DNA from: Membranipora membranacea
Lineage: Eukaryota; Bryozoa; Gymnolaemata; Cheilostomatida; Membraniporidae
NCBI GenBank assembly: GCA_914767715.1
Contig: OU612074.1
Location: forward strand, 11,938,062-12,002,061
DNA length: 64,000 nt
Reading direction: 5' to 3'
Position 1 is the stretch's first letter. Each line of letters starts with the position of its first letter. The position numbers and the translations under genes are program-made. Below, one piece after another: positions 33,112 through 43,306 of the stretch. The notes under the pieces were generated by a model, which did not search any database, was not told where the DNA came from, and saw nothing but the letters and a program-made list of their open reading frames with translations.

Positions 33112-33238
33112 AGGCTAGCTAATATTTACTTAATCTCTACACGTTTCATAGCCTTAAACCTCAGTCAGTTAAGTGCTAGCTGATACATTGTCACCCCCTA
33201 ACCACCCAAACTAAACTCAAGCTATTATTTACTCTAGA
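33112..33238 (+). repeat. Dispersed 'CTAGCTA' repeat, copy R4
   Basis: 'gctagctaatatttact', 'cctcagtcagttaagtgctagctgat' and 'tactctag' match the order of blocks in R1 and R2. Partner in copy 2 at 54047-54170. Confidence 0.5.
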
Positions 33239-34416
33239 TTATGTCAACACAATAAAAATAACCTTGGCCTGGGGTCGGGATGTACTTTTATGTTCACATG
33301 TCTGCCCTCTCGGCATCGACAAAAGATCATTATGAGCCGTATCACATCTCATAGCTCAAATGCATCCAGCCACTAGTCTTGGCTCATAATAATATTTGAT
33401 TGAGATGTGATGTGTACAAATATATCCACTAAGTGAACAAGTCAATAGTTCTAAATGCTATTTTGCCCATTTAAGTACCAGAAAATCCACTCATGGTCGT
33501 CGTCAGTGTCACACATCGGCGTCAGCACTTAGGGAATCTGCTGCAGGGGACTTGGCCCATGTTTGCATTTTTCTATTAAACTACATTGTAGGGGATTTAG
33601 AAAGTTAATCGGGCTTCTTGTTTCTCGTAAAACTCAATAGTGCTTTTAATATCAGCACCAAAACAAATCCGAGCAAGATAAATATGTCAATATATATCAT
33701 CTTCCTGATAAAGTACATTTAGACATAATCTTGTGTACGGCCCTCAAGGTCAATCTTTGATAGGTTTACCCACGCTAGACAAAGTTTGCACTCGGAGTTG
33801 CTCCCCCTCCACTGGGCATCCCGCAGGTTGGCAGGCGTCTTGCCTGCAGTGTGACCAGAATCTGGGGGGCTCAGGCTAAGTCTAAATATATTCTCATAAT
33901 TAGGAGGTATATTTTGGTTCCATTCTCTAATTCTCGAAGGTACTGTATACTAATAGCCTAATCGTGAGCACAATCTGATGCTCCCTTAGAAGTAAATGTT
34001 CAGTAACAAAACTTTCTTTTAGGACACATTTTGGCAAAACAGCTCTCTTAAATCTGCTGCACAATTTCGGACTGAAATGCAAAACGGCTGACAGCCTACT
34101 ATCTTTTAACTAATACTTTTGATAATAATCGTCACAAGAACAATAATTTTATATATATATATATCATTTTCTATTTCTATAAAGCCATATAAAACTTACT
34201 TTCCCATTTCTAGAACATCGTCATTTACTTATGTATTACCCCTTTTTTTTGTGTATTTAACTGTGTGTAGAGGTCAACAAGTTACTTTTTAACTACTCTG
34301 TTATCTGTAAACTTTCTAGAAAACCTCTTTAAACAAATAAATATAATAAAAGCCTATCAATAATAAACTTTGTGACGCCTCATAGACTTCATGACATTTC
34401 ATAGACTTCATGACGC

Positions 34417-34597
34417 TTAGTAAAATTGAAATCAAAGGTGATATTCTAAAAACAAATCTGTAGCAGACAAAATAAATACATTAGAGTAAAAGTTTATCAT
34501 AAAATATTAAAGCGATGCAAAGATACTATTTACTCACCGCTTTGATGTTTTATGATGAACATTAAATCAATTTTATTTATTGTATCTGCTACAGCCC
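34417..34597. mobile_element. Truncated MITE at the copy 1 rearrangement breakpoint
   Basis: The left terminal repeat (ttagtaaaattgaaatcaaa) and interior are present, but the right terminal repeat found in copy 2 (55352-55571) is cut off after 'ctgctacagccct'. The breakpoint therefore lies inside the right arm of a foldback element. Confidence 0.7.
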
Positions 34598-34924
34598 TAG
34601 CGAAAAATTTTTTGGGGCGTTTTCTGGTCATTTGAGGCACCCTGGAGTTTTGTACTCATTTTTAAGCATTTTGCAAATTTTTGTACTCATTTTGGAAAAA
34701 TTAGGTTGGCAAGTCTGCAACTGCTCACAAAATCAGCTTTTTTCAGATCACAAGCAATTCTGTTAGTTGTCTTATTTCTTGTTGGAGATGCACAACTACA
34801 ATTTAGAATGCACATTTGAGCAGAACAAGGGGTTTTGAATTACAAATAAGGAGTTTTTGTATGTACATACATTTTTCTGTGCTCCATTGGCTGCCAAACA
34901 GAGATCAGAAGTGTATTATCCCTT
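34598..34924. other. 327-bp segment found only in copy 1
   Basis: This stretch has no counterpart in copy 2, where about 1.4 kb with two glycosyltransferase exons stands instead. It contains a repeated 'tttttgtactcatttt' motif. I do not recognise it; it may be filler or a transposon fragment brought in with the rearrangement. Confidence 0.5.
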
Positions 34925-34979
34925 TAAGAGTTATTTGTAGTGAACATTTTGTTAATTCGAATATTGCACCCAGTTTGTA

Positions 34980-35091
34980 CCACAGCCAGCCCCTAAAAGC
35001 GTTCGGGATGGCGATCGCGGCCGTAGGCGGTCGTTAACGACTGCCTACGGCCGGGATCGCCATCCCGAACGCTTTTAAGGGCTGGCTGTGG
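34980..35091. mobile_element. 112-bp near-perfect palindromic insertion with TTTGTA target duplication
   Basis: The element begins CCACAGCCAGCCCC and ends with the reverse complement. Both halves pair almost completely around a central GTTAAC. TTTGTA flanks it (34974-34979 and 35092-35097). Copy 2 has the empty site with one TTTGTA near 56,987. It is GC-rich in an AT-rich setting. It inserted after the duplication, or was lost precisely from copy 2. Confidence 0.85.
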
Positions 35092-35159
35092 TTTGTACAT
35101 GGGTACATAACATGATTGCAAATTAAGACATTATTATAAAATATAACAGCAAGATGAGT

Positions 35160-35260
35160 TACCATCATAAACGTGTAAATACTATTTATGTGTATTTATT
35201 TGTATTTATGTGTATTTATTTATATTTAAGTGTATTTATGTGTATTTATATGTAGTTATG
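35160..35260 (+). repeat. 'TGTATTTATG' minisatellite
   Basis: Units of tgtatttat(g/t) repeat over about 80 bases. Copy 2 carries a shorter version at about 57066-57128. Confidence 0.65.
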
Positions 35261-35472
35261 TAGTTATGTGCAGTTCAATTAATTCAAAGCTCTGGGGACC
35301 ACACAGATTTGTTCTAATTAAGCAGAGTTTGAATTAAGTAACATTAGAAGGCATTGAGATGAATTGACAGGAATTTTGAATTATAAAGTTTGAATTCACC
35401 AGCTTACACTGTATTTATATGTATTTTTATGATTAATTTATATATATATATATCTTTATGGTTACCGCTTAC

Positions 35473-35563
35473 CTTTCCATTGACTGCGATGCCGCTCCTG
35501 TCCACCTGTCCACCGTACAGATGTACAATAACAAGGTAGTCAGATTCTTGTGGATGATTAAAC
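35473..35563 (-). pseudogene. Fused stem exon of copy 1 glycosyltransferase
   Basis: The exon reads FNHPQESDYLVIVHLYGG, then VDRSGI, then AVNGK and a donor gtaagc. In copy 2 the first part belongs to exon 58790-58855 and AVNGK ends exon 57370-57580, about 1.4 kb apart. Copy 1 therefore lost the bases matching about 57,385-58,781, with an in-frame junction. The original internal donor (acag/gtgcgg in copy 2) is gagcgg here, so it is also lost. Confidence 0.75.
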
Positions 35564-35899
35564 CTTAGAAAATTTAAAAGTTTTATATAAATAAACATGA
35601 ACATCATTGAAACCTGTCATTCAAGATCAACACCATTCTATAACATCCATAAGTAATGTTTCTATGCGATGTGATTTGTATGCGTATGAGTATGAATAAG
35701 CCCATTAATCGAAGCACACAGATAATCCCACAGACTGTGTTTGTTTGAAAGGTAGATTATTTCAAGTTTTATTTAGTTTAAGCATATGTGTGTTTCCTTG
35801 TCGAGATCACTGGAACACAACAAATTTGTCAAGAAAAATTATGCTATGCAAAGTAAGAATACAAATGATAGTATACTTCATGTGTATGCTGTGGAAGCT

Positions 35900-36060
35900 G
35901 TGATCTGTTTGTGTACTCGTATACATACATACACAACCTAAATAGGCATATACACAGGTATAGGTGTATAAGAATTTTTATAAGCGTATACATATCCACA
36001 ATGTGTATACATATACACATTTGGATATGTATACACAAGTATAAAAGGTGTATATACATG
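35900..36060. repeat. TATAC-rich palindromic tract (copy 1)
   Basis: 'gtatacatatccaca' and 'ggatatgtatacac' form a long imperfect hairpin around 'tgtatacatataca'. Copy 2 (59215-59345) has the cleaner version, with arms GTATACATATCCACA and TGTGGATATGTATAC. Confidence 0.65.
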
Positions 36061-36090
36061 TATAAGTAGGTAGTTCACATGTAGGAGTAG

Positions 36091-36152
36091 GAGGTAGCTC
36101 ATTTGGTTAGAGCGCCTGCCCTCTAAAGCGCAAAGACTCAATTGGATCCCCA
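36091..36152 (+). repeat. tRNA-derived SINE (copy 1)
   Basis: 'ggtagctcatttggttagagcgcctgccctctaaagc' keeps a clear A box and an anticodon-arm-like region with a TCT triplet in the anticodon position. The T arm is degraded ('caattggatccc'). It is a SINE head rather than a tRNA gene. Partner at 59386-59447. Confidence 0.6.
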
Positions 36153-36469
36153 GGCGTGCTCCGACCTGCCTACAATCTGAGAAACACTTGGCTCCGGATA
36201 TCGGGCAGAGACAGACTTGTGATTTTAAACCAAATTTTTTACCTAAATGTTCTTGAACATCCGCATCAGTGTATTCACACTCGTAATGCAAATTAAAAAA
36301 TCATGACAAGTTGTTGCCATAACATAAAAATCTGTGTTAGCCGGGTGTTATTTTTTAAAACAAGGTATTGATTTGCTTATGCTTACAGCTTCACTCCACT
36401 CCCCTGTGGGCAAGGTAAAAAGAGTTTTCCCCATGTGTAGCAAGAGAACAAAAGTTTTTTCAGAATCTG

Positions 36470-36680
36470 CTGCTTTCATTCCATTTAGAGGAATGAATTA
36501 TTTAAATTGAATTTAACTTCTAAACCATACTTGTCAATGATGACCATGCTCTACACAAATCGTACTGCTTTCATTCCATCGTACTGCTTTCATTCCATTT
36601 AGAGGAATGAATTATTTAAATTGAATTTAAAACCACTTCTAAACCATACTTGTCAACGATGATCATGCTCTACACAAAAA
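36470..36680 (+). repeat. 114-bp tandem repeat, two units (copy 1)
   Basis: Units start near 'tgctttcattcc' and are anchored by 'agaggaatgaatt' at 36487 and 36601. Each unit contains the hairpin TTCATTCC/GGAATGAA. Copy 2 has four units. Confidence 0.85.
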
Positions 36681-39424
36681 CATTGTGAAGAATACCAACC
36701 GCCAAACTAGAGTGTTGTCGGCAGTGAGAATGCCTCACTGTAGGACTGAGAAGTTGAAGAGAAGTTTCTTTTTCCAATATGCTAATTACTAGCAAATAGT
36801 TCTGTCTTACTTTTTGAGATATTTTTTTTGCCTGATTTTCATGAAGAGCTCCAGTTCAATTTTTCTTTTCATTTTATTTCTATATTGTACCACATTCTTT
36901 ACAATTATTTTCACTCCAGGGCATCAAACTTTCTGATATATGGAGGGAAAAATAAAGTCTATCCTATCCTAATAAGCAACTTGTCTGATTGGGTTTCCTG
37001 GCATTATTAATTTAATTCTAAAACTCAGAAACTATCAAGGAGCAGCACATCAAAAGATAATAGATCTCTCCTCAGTCTATAAATGTCAATCACATGGATA
37101 TAAATTTTTGGATCTCAGTGGTAAAATACATAGCGTGGCTATTTGTGGAGATATGCCACCAATATATAACTTCATGTCAATGACTGGATAAAGCTAAAAA
37201 TCTGACAACTTTGACAATGAACATTGATTGACGTCCCAGTAAAAACCTCCAACAACTCAGGCAAGCTGCTTGACAAAATTTATAAAGGTCGGCGATTTTA
37301 CGTTTCTGAAGACTGTAACTATAAGTTCATAGTGTAACATCAAAACTAATTCAAAACTTGGAGATTTTTATTTTTTGTGATTAGCCTCGAACCCGAGGTG
37401 TTTTTATCAAGTTCAAATTAAAACAAACTTTACTTGAAACCGCTGTCAAAAATTGAATTGAAAGGTTTCATTATTCATATTTCCTGAACCAATATTTTTC
37501 TCAATAGCATTAGCATTACAAAACTTGTTGCTTAGAAATTGGACAAACGTTTTTTGAATTTTGTCACATAGCTCATTCTTATATATATTTCATTCAGTAT
37601 ATACTTTGAAAAGTCAATACTACACAAACATCTTTATGTGGTATGCTGTTGATGATTTTCAATCAATAATACAGCTTGCGGACACATGACTAAATGTCAA
37701 ATGTCAAGTACTTTTCAGCAACTGCATTTATGGGTGCATTTTTTTGGGGAGGGCACTATGGCTACTGCAAAGACAAAATATGACATTCAGAAATGGGCAA
37801 ATTTTCTAATCTAGCACACTATTAGTGCCCTGTCTAATTATTACATCGATCTTGATCTTTCTAGTGGTTTAAGTGGAAAGTGAATTGATGACAGATAAAT
37901 TTGCTGTTGGCAAATCATTGAGCAGGGAAAAATTATTATCCTCCTGAGTTTACATTGGTTTTGACTTTTGGAAAGAAAGAGTTCTGGGAAAGCAATAAAA
38001 CAGTAGCATCTATGCATCTAGGACCTTGGCCTTGACATTGGCCTCGATATTGGCCGTGGACATAGAGGGCACTGGTCAGAAGAGACATGAATCCAATAGC
38101 AATGGGAAAAGATCAAAAATCTTTGGCTTTTTGAAAATAAGGTTAGGTATGGTCGTTAAAAGCCTGGTCCACATTGTCCCATCCCAGATAGCCATCCCAG
38201 TCAATGTGAACATGAAAGTGTCCCAATCTCGACAATAAAAATGAGTCTGAGACAGTTTCTGGTAAGAATGCACATCAGCTATTTGCAATTAAATTAAGCG
38301 TTGTCACATTATCAGGATAAATGGCAGTCAATGTTCACATGCACATATTCAGCCTTTACAACTAAATTATTTTTGTCAATTTATGAGGATAAATGGCAGT
38401 CAGTTAAAGGTTAACTATTGATAGCAATCAGCAAAAGTGGTTAGCATATAAGATGTCAAAAAGATAGAAAATAAGAATTTTTCTTGACACTGAGATTCCT
38501 TGCCTGTATTGCTGACTGAGAAATTTCAATTCATAGGCAATGATATTTTTTGTTGAAAGTTGAACATAATATATATGCATAAACATGTGACGGATGGTGT
38601 AAAAGTTTGTGTCCCTAAAATGTGTGCCTATAGTACAAATCCAGTAAACAAAATGATGATTATAACCTACAGTGTCAAATTCACAGACGGGGAGCAAATT
38701 TGATGAGGTCTATTATATTTGGTAACACATTATAGGATTCTGCCTGTCTGAAAATTTTCTTAGAGTAAGCGCACCAATATCATTCTGCAAGACTGTTTAC
38801 ACTACATCCAACTTAATAATATATTATTAGCAAATAGGTCTACCAATTAATTTATTTGGAAAATTTGGAAAGAAATGACTAAAAGTTCTCCCTAGATAAC
38901 ATAAATTACCAACAAATAAGTGGGAATTTTCTACACTTATTTTTATGTTTTTATTTCCCTTTTTAATCCGAGATGCCAACGAAATGCAAGTTTTATGTAT
39001 CTTATCATTTTGCTTTCTTTGGTGTACCAAAGCCTGCCACATTTCTTAATGTATTATACCAATTGTTTGAAAAAAAGATTGTTATATTCCATTACCCAAA
39101 ATTGAAGTATAAGACAATTATCTTAAAAACGACAACTTTTTGACATAGAACCACCTGTATTTTTTGTATTGACGCATCCTCTTTGCATAAGATCTTACCA
39201 CTGTAGATTAACCAAGGTCAAGGTCAGGGAGGATCATATGAAGGAAATAATTAAATTGACATGATGAAACAAATATTTCCAATCTGTTGGGTTTTCAAAT
39301 TTGAGCTCGTGAAAAAGTGGCCCTGCCTCCAAATATAGCTTTGCACAGAGTGATTCGGACAATCTGTGACTGTACCATACATTTGGCTACAGTGTCTATT
39401 TTATAAGCATTGCCACGCACGCAC

Positions 39425-39560
39425 ATTTATATATATATATATAATATATTATATATATAATTATATTAATTATTATATACAAATAATTATGAATCTTTAT
39501 AATCATATTATACGCAATAATGTATTATTATTATTATTATTATCTTTATTACTATTATTA
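39425..39560. repeat. (TA)n and (ATT)n microsatellites
   Basis: Runs of TATA (about 39,428-39,475) and ATT (about 39,523-39,560) occur here. Copy 2 has the counterpart at 63,858-63,985. Confidence 0.85.
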
Positions 39561-40259
39561 TCATATTCATACTTTATTTACACCTAACTTTACGCCAAAT
39601 GAGTATAAAATATTGTGAAGTTGCCAAGACAAACTCAATTGCATGGCTTTTATTTTTACTTGTCAGGGATGCAAAGGTGCTAGTATTTTTGGAGCCTCTC
39701 TCAAAATTCACAAAAGGCTAAATGTGAGTTGTAAGTTGTTAGTTCTATCCTGTATCTCGTTTCTGTATCAAGTATCAATGGTGGCTTACGGGTCAATAAG
39801 TTTATATAAAAATCATGAATAGCCTTGCTATGCCGCTCACTGGTTTTCAAGCAAAAAGGAAATCGGGCTGAAAGCCTTTTTTGATAACCTACTGAAGATA
39901 TTTTCATGGATGAAATGTGCATGAACAAACCGACAAAATTTCTTTGATGGACAGGAACAGAAACTTCGGATGGACGATCTGCACTGGATAGGCATAAATT
40001 GACAAATATTCTCTAGTACACAATTTTTTAGGCTACTTTGAATAGCTTTACTACACTCCTAAAGAGGTAAATTTTAAATTCATTGTGTCACATTTGATCT
40101 AAGTAAAATAGTCTAGCAAAGCTGTATGAATGTTATGACTCTCCCATACAAAACCAGAGAGTTTTATATAAATGAATAGTCTGGCTACAGAGTGTCATTT
40201 AATTTGATTGCAAAAAAAGGTTTTCACCTAGGCTTCTGTAACAGTTTCTAAATCTTTCA

Positions 40260-40510
40260 GAGGGCCGTTGTTTTAGTGGAGGCAGGGAGGCACTGCCTCC
40301 CCTAGAACGCTAAATACAGTGGCCTAAAAACACTGTAAATGAGTAATCCATGTCAGAATCAGCTCCTCTGGGATTTGCATTTGCTAATCATATGCCTTAA
40401 GTTGCTTGGGGAGGAGCTTACAGCACCCATCCCACCCCTCCTGGTGATGCTTCGGATTCAACTGGGACTTTTGCCTCCCCTACCATATTTCCTACACTAC
40501 GCCCCTGTTT
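40260..40510. mobile_element. MITE-like 'GGCCGTAGTT' element, second family member
   Basis: It begins agggccgttgttttagtgga and ends tacactacgcccct, with interior blocks shared with 32168-32390. It lies close to the 3' side of the glycosyltransferase anchor exon. Confidence 0.6.
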
Positions 40511-40797
40511 CATTATGTTATCTAACTGCTGTCATTCTCGATTGTCACTAGCAGCTAGCGAAAATACTAATAACTTGACCCTAGCATGAAAATGTTAAGT
40601 GACAAAATGCCTATGAAAGGTTCAACGAAGACATGGTTCTGTCAAGGGCGCCACTTTTATTGCACCTCTTGATTCATAATTTTTTCCACATCAAAGGAGC
40701 TGTTTTCATATTACAAAGATCAAACAACCAGTAACACATGACAAGTGACTCTCGAAAAGTGCCGGCTGTGCCCCAACCTACATAACAGGCACACAAA

Positions 40798-40853
40798 CAA
40801 TGATATTACTTTTAATCAGAATCCTTACCTGCGGTACCAAAATACAAAGGCTA
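40798..40853. repeat. 56-bp direct repeat overlapping a splice donor, copy A
   Basis: It covers the last coding bases and donor of the anchor exon (minus strand). It is repeated at 41148-41203 with two mismatches. Confidence 0.85.
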
Positions 40854-40977
40854 GAAGGAGGACATTCAGAACCAAGAGAAGAAAGAATCCATGCTGCTGC
40901 TGACGTAAGCCACACCAGCAACGGGTCTCCTTGCTGGCAGCGGGCGGATGTGACGGGGTTGGACTGTCTTTCATCAT
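40829..40977 (-). CDS. Membrane-anchor exon of the glycosyltransferase (copy 1)
   Basis: On the minus strand two adjacent in-frame ATGs (40977-40972) begin MMKDSPTPSHPPAA. The frame then gives a cytosolic tail of about 29 residues and a hydrophobic segment from about residue 30 to 47 (GFFLLLVLN...LLLAFVFW), followed by Tyr-Arg. An upstream in-frame TGA closes the frame. The donor CCGCAG/gtaagg at 40829 leaves phase 2, exactly as the stem exon at 35563 (or 58855 in copy 2) needs. This is the short-tail, single-anchor start expected of a type II Golgi glycosyltransferase. Copy 2's equivalent should lie just past base 64,000. Confidence 0.75.
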
Positions 40978-41002
40978 CCACCAATCTGTATAAGCTCCAG
41001 GG

Positions 41003-41052
41003 CACCTGTCAGCTAGTTTTCCTCACCTGTCAGTTATTCTCCAGGGCACCTG
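41003..41052. promoter_or_regulatory. Three CACCTG E-boxes upstream of the glycosyltransferase start
   Basis: CACCTG occurs at 41003, 41024 and 41047 within a small tandem repeat (ctccagggcacctgtc, then cctcacctgtcag, then ctccagggcacctgtc). They lie 26-75 bases upstream of the minus-strand ATG, in the expected 5' UTR or promoter. CACCTG is the core for Snail/ZEB and E-protein factors. Function is inference. Confidence 0.3.
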
Positions 41053-41147
41053 TCTGCAAGTTCTCCTGCACTGATAATATGTGTTCGATATCCAATACGT
41101 GTGAGTGGAAACTACTCAGAGTACATTTAACTGCATTTAGCACTCAT

Positions 41148-41203
41148 CAATGATGTTACTTTTAATCAGAATCCTTACCTGCGGTACCAAAATACCAAGG
41201 CTA
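41148..41203. repeat. 56-bp direct repeat, copy B, at the LINE 5' boundary
   Basis: Duplicate of 40798-40853, including a copy of the anchor exon's 3' end and donor. It is followed by two more short copies of 'aaaataccaaggc'. LINE-related coding sequence begins immediately after. Confidence 0.8.
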
Positions 41204-43306
41204 TACCAAAATACCAAGGCTAAAATACCAAGGCAAATTCGATATCTCAGGTCATATAGTGAGATGATAGAAAGTTTCAATCAGTTGTTTTTGGAGAAAA
41301 TTAGTCTAAATATTAGGAGGAAAGTTCGTTTTGTAAAGACAGAAGTTTTACCACCATGGCTTGATATTGAAGTCTCTAGACAAATGAAAATAAGGGATTC
41401 ACTAAAACACTCTCAAAACTGGGATGATTACAAAAAGCAGAGAAATTTAGTTACAAATCTTATAAAAAAAAAAAAAAAAAAGAAGACGTATTTTTCTGGT
41501 TTGGTTAAAAACTCAGCAAATAATAATACAAAACCAATTTGGGACGCCCTCAACATCGGAAAGACAAAGAAAAAGTCTTCTAGTTCTTCTTCAACTCTTA
41601 CCAGCAAAGACCTGAACAATCATTTCTCAACAATCGTTGATATACTAGGTCATGGGTTTAGAGAGGAAAATCATTCAAAAAATACCCCTGAAATCAGAGA
41701 TAATATACTACCTACAAACTCTCAGGAAAAATTCTTGTCTAACTTTAAAAGATTTACTCCTGCATCAATTTGCCTATATCTCAAATCTTTTTCTGATAAG
41801 AAATCGACTGGTCCTGATGGTATCTCAGTTATGATGCTTAAAAAGACGCTCCCTTTTGTCGTTAATATATTGACCGACATCTTCAATCAGATTCTAATTG
41901 AGGGTGATTTCCCCAAATGTTGGAAGACAGCTAGAGTAACCCCTGTTTTAAGGGTGGAGATCCGAGTGATCCATCGAATTACAGACCTATATCGATTCTG
42001 CCTATATTGTCAAAGATTTTTGAAAAACATATAAATAAATGTTTAATGACTTTCCTGACTGACATAAAAGCTATTCACCCTCTTCAATCATGATTCAGAA
42101 GTAATTACTCTTGCTCTGATGCTGTACATAAAGTGGTGTCAGATGTGCTCCACCAAAAGCAAAAAAATAGGTGTGTTATAGGAATGTTCTTGGACTTCTG
42201 TAAGGCTTTCGACTGTGTAAACCATGATATCTTGTTTAATAAACTCGCTTCCTATAAAATAATTGGTCCCTCATTGAAGTTGATAAAATCATTTCTTTAT
42301 GACCGGCAACAATATGTATTTTATAATCAAATTGCTTCAGAAAAAAAAACCAATTAACATAGGTGTCCCACAGGGTTCAATTTTAGCTCCAACTTTATTT
42401 CTTGTGTTCATAAATGATATGTTAAATTTACCCCTGTCCTCAACTGCTTATGCGTACGCAGACGATACTGTATTTATATGCCATCAGAAAGATCCACAGT
42501 CTCTGGAGCAACATTGTAGGGGTGACTTGGGTGTCATCCAAGAATGGTGCTATAATAATCGGATGACCATAAATATAAAAAAATCCCATTACCTTGTTTT
42601 TGGCAATGCAAAACATAAATTTGACTTAAAATTCTCCAATACCACCCTGTTACGATCATCTACCACTAAACTACTCGGATTTACAATTAGTGATTCGATG
42701 TCATTTGATAATCATATTGAATATATAAAAACTAAAATACAAAAAAATACCAATTTGTTACAATTATGCAGAACATTTTTGACCACACAATCAGCCAGAC
42801 AGTTTTACTTTCAATTCATACATTGCCACATCATAAATGGAATACAATTTTTCTTGAATATCAGTCCAAAATATCAGCTAGATTCACTTTATGTTTATCG
42901 GAAAGCTGCGCTAAGAATTATTGCAAATATTCATTACAATCCAGTTCAATTATCAAATACGTTTTTCTTATGTCTTACTTTAAAAATATTGCCACTTCCT
43001 AGTCTTCTTATATATTTTAGTTCTCTCTATGCCTACAGAATAATGTATAACATCACACCTAGCTATATTAATGATCTTTTTCTTTCTAGAAATCGAAGAT
43101 ACCCCAAGCGCGATAATTTTCTTGTTTTACCTCCTAATGATAAACTAAACATTGCAATTGCTTCATCTTTTAATAATCTTCCTTTGTCAATACGCTCACT
43201 GAGCAAAGTAACATCATTTAAATCTGGCGTATTGAAATATGTTTGTTTCAATTATAACATTAATCTTTTTATCTCTGCAACAAGTTTTGCCTCTGCACAA
43301 TATTAG
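41204..43306 (+). mobile_element. Decayed non-LTR retrotransposon (LINE), 5'-truncated
   Basis: Coding remnants in order: the pre-RT region (LPPWLDIEVSRQMKIRD and YKKQRNLVTNLIKK), RT motif KSTGPDGIS with FPKCWKTARVTPV, then FLDFCKAFDCVNHDIL, GVPQGSILAPTLFLVFINDM, AYADDTVF as the catalytic YADD box, and KLLGFTISDSMSFDNHI, then a C-terminal domain ending at TAG 43304-43306. This is the reverse transcriptase of a Jockey/CR1-type LINE. No endonuclease domain precedes it. At least two frameshifts (about 41,955 and 42,345, the latter in an A run) and an in-frame TGA near 42,091 break the frame. There is an 18-19-base A run at 41,462. No poly-A tail or target duplication is clear at the 3' end. Confidence 0.85.

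Larger units (their letters stand above)
31117..35472 (-). other. Large intron region of copy 1 with rearrangement
   Basis: This span should contain two stem/catalytic exons (see 55682-55820 and 56453-56639 in copy 2) but does not. It holds an AT foldback (31228-31310), a 38-bp palindrome (31738-31775), MITEs (32168-32390, 34417-34597), the R4 'CTAGCTA' repeat (33112-33238), 327 bases of unmatched sequence (34598-34924) and a palindromic insert (34980-35091). Short plus-strand open frames at 31312-31536 and 32700-33000 are not convincingly coding. Confidence 0.55.
35564..40828 (-). other. First intron of copy 1 glycosyltransferase (5.3 kb)
   Basis: It separates the anchor exon from the stem exon and holds the SINE at 36091-36152, palindromes near 35,980-36,035, the 114-bp tandem repeat, microsatellites near 39,430-39,560 and a MITE at 40260-40510. 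Plus-strand open frames here lack domain or splice support. Confidence 0.55.
27095..40977 (-). pseudogene. Beta-1,4-galactosyltransferase-family gene, copy 1, damaged
   Basis: Remaining exons, 5' to 3' on the minus strand: 40829-40977 (cytosolic tail and membrane anchor), 35473-35563 (fused stem exon), 31023-31116 (NREEHLSVLL), 29868-30058 (FNRALLMN and HDVDLLP), 29080-29307 (GWGGEDDD, MIKH), 27095-27275 (DGLNSIVYKL to the stop). Compared with copy 2, a deletion has fused two stem exons in frame, and a second rearrangement has removed two whole exons, including the one with PPDC and AIVIPF that opens the catalytic domain. Joining 35473 to 31116 puts the next exon out of frame with a stop at its end. 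Skipping that exon would restore frame (phase 0 to phase 0) but leave no nucleotide-binding start. Catalytic exons 29868-30058, 29080-29307 and 27095-27275 are otherwise undamaged, so loss seems recent. Confidence 0.75.

Noticed and set aside
36091-36152. A functional tRNA gene (also considered at 330-620, 27637-27713 and 15108-15200)
   Set aside because: A boxes are good but T arms are degenerate and acceptor stems do not pair. Repeated presence with extended tails fits SINEs.
41150-42034. Cellular gene encoding a 294-aa protein
   Set aside because: The frame is the pre-RT and first RT block of a LINE and continues, after frameshifts, into the YADD-containing frame downstream.
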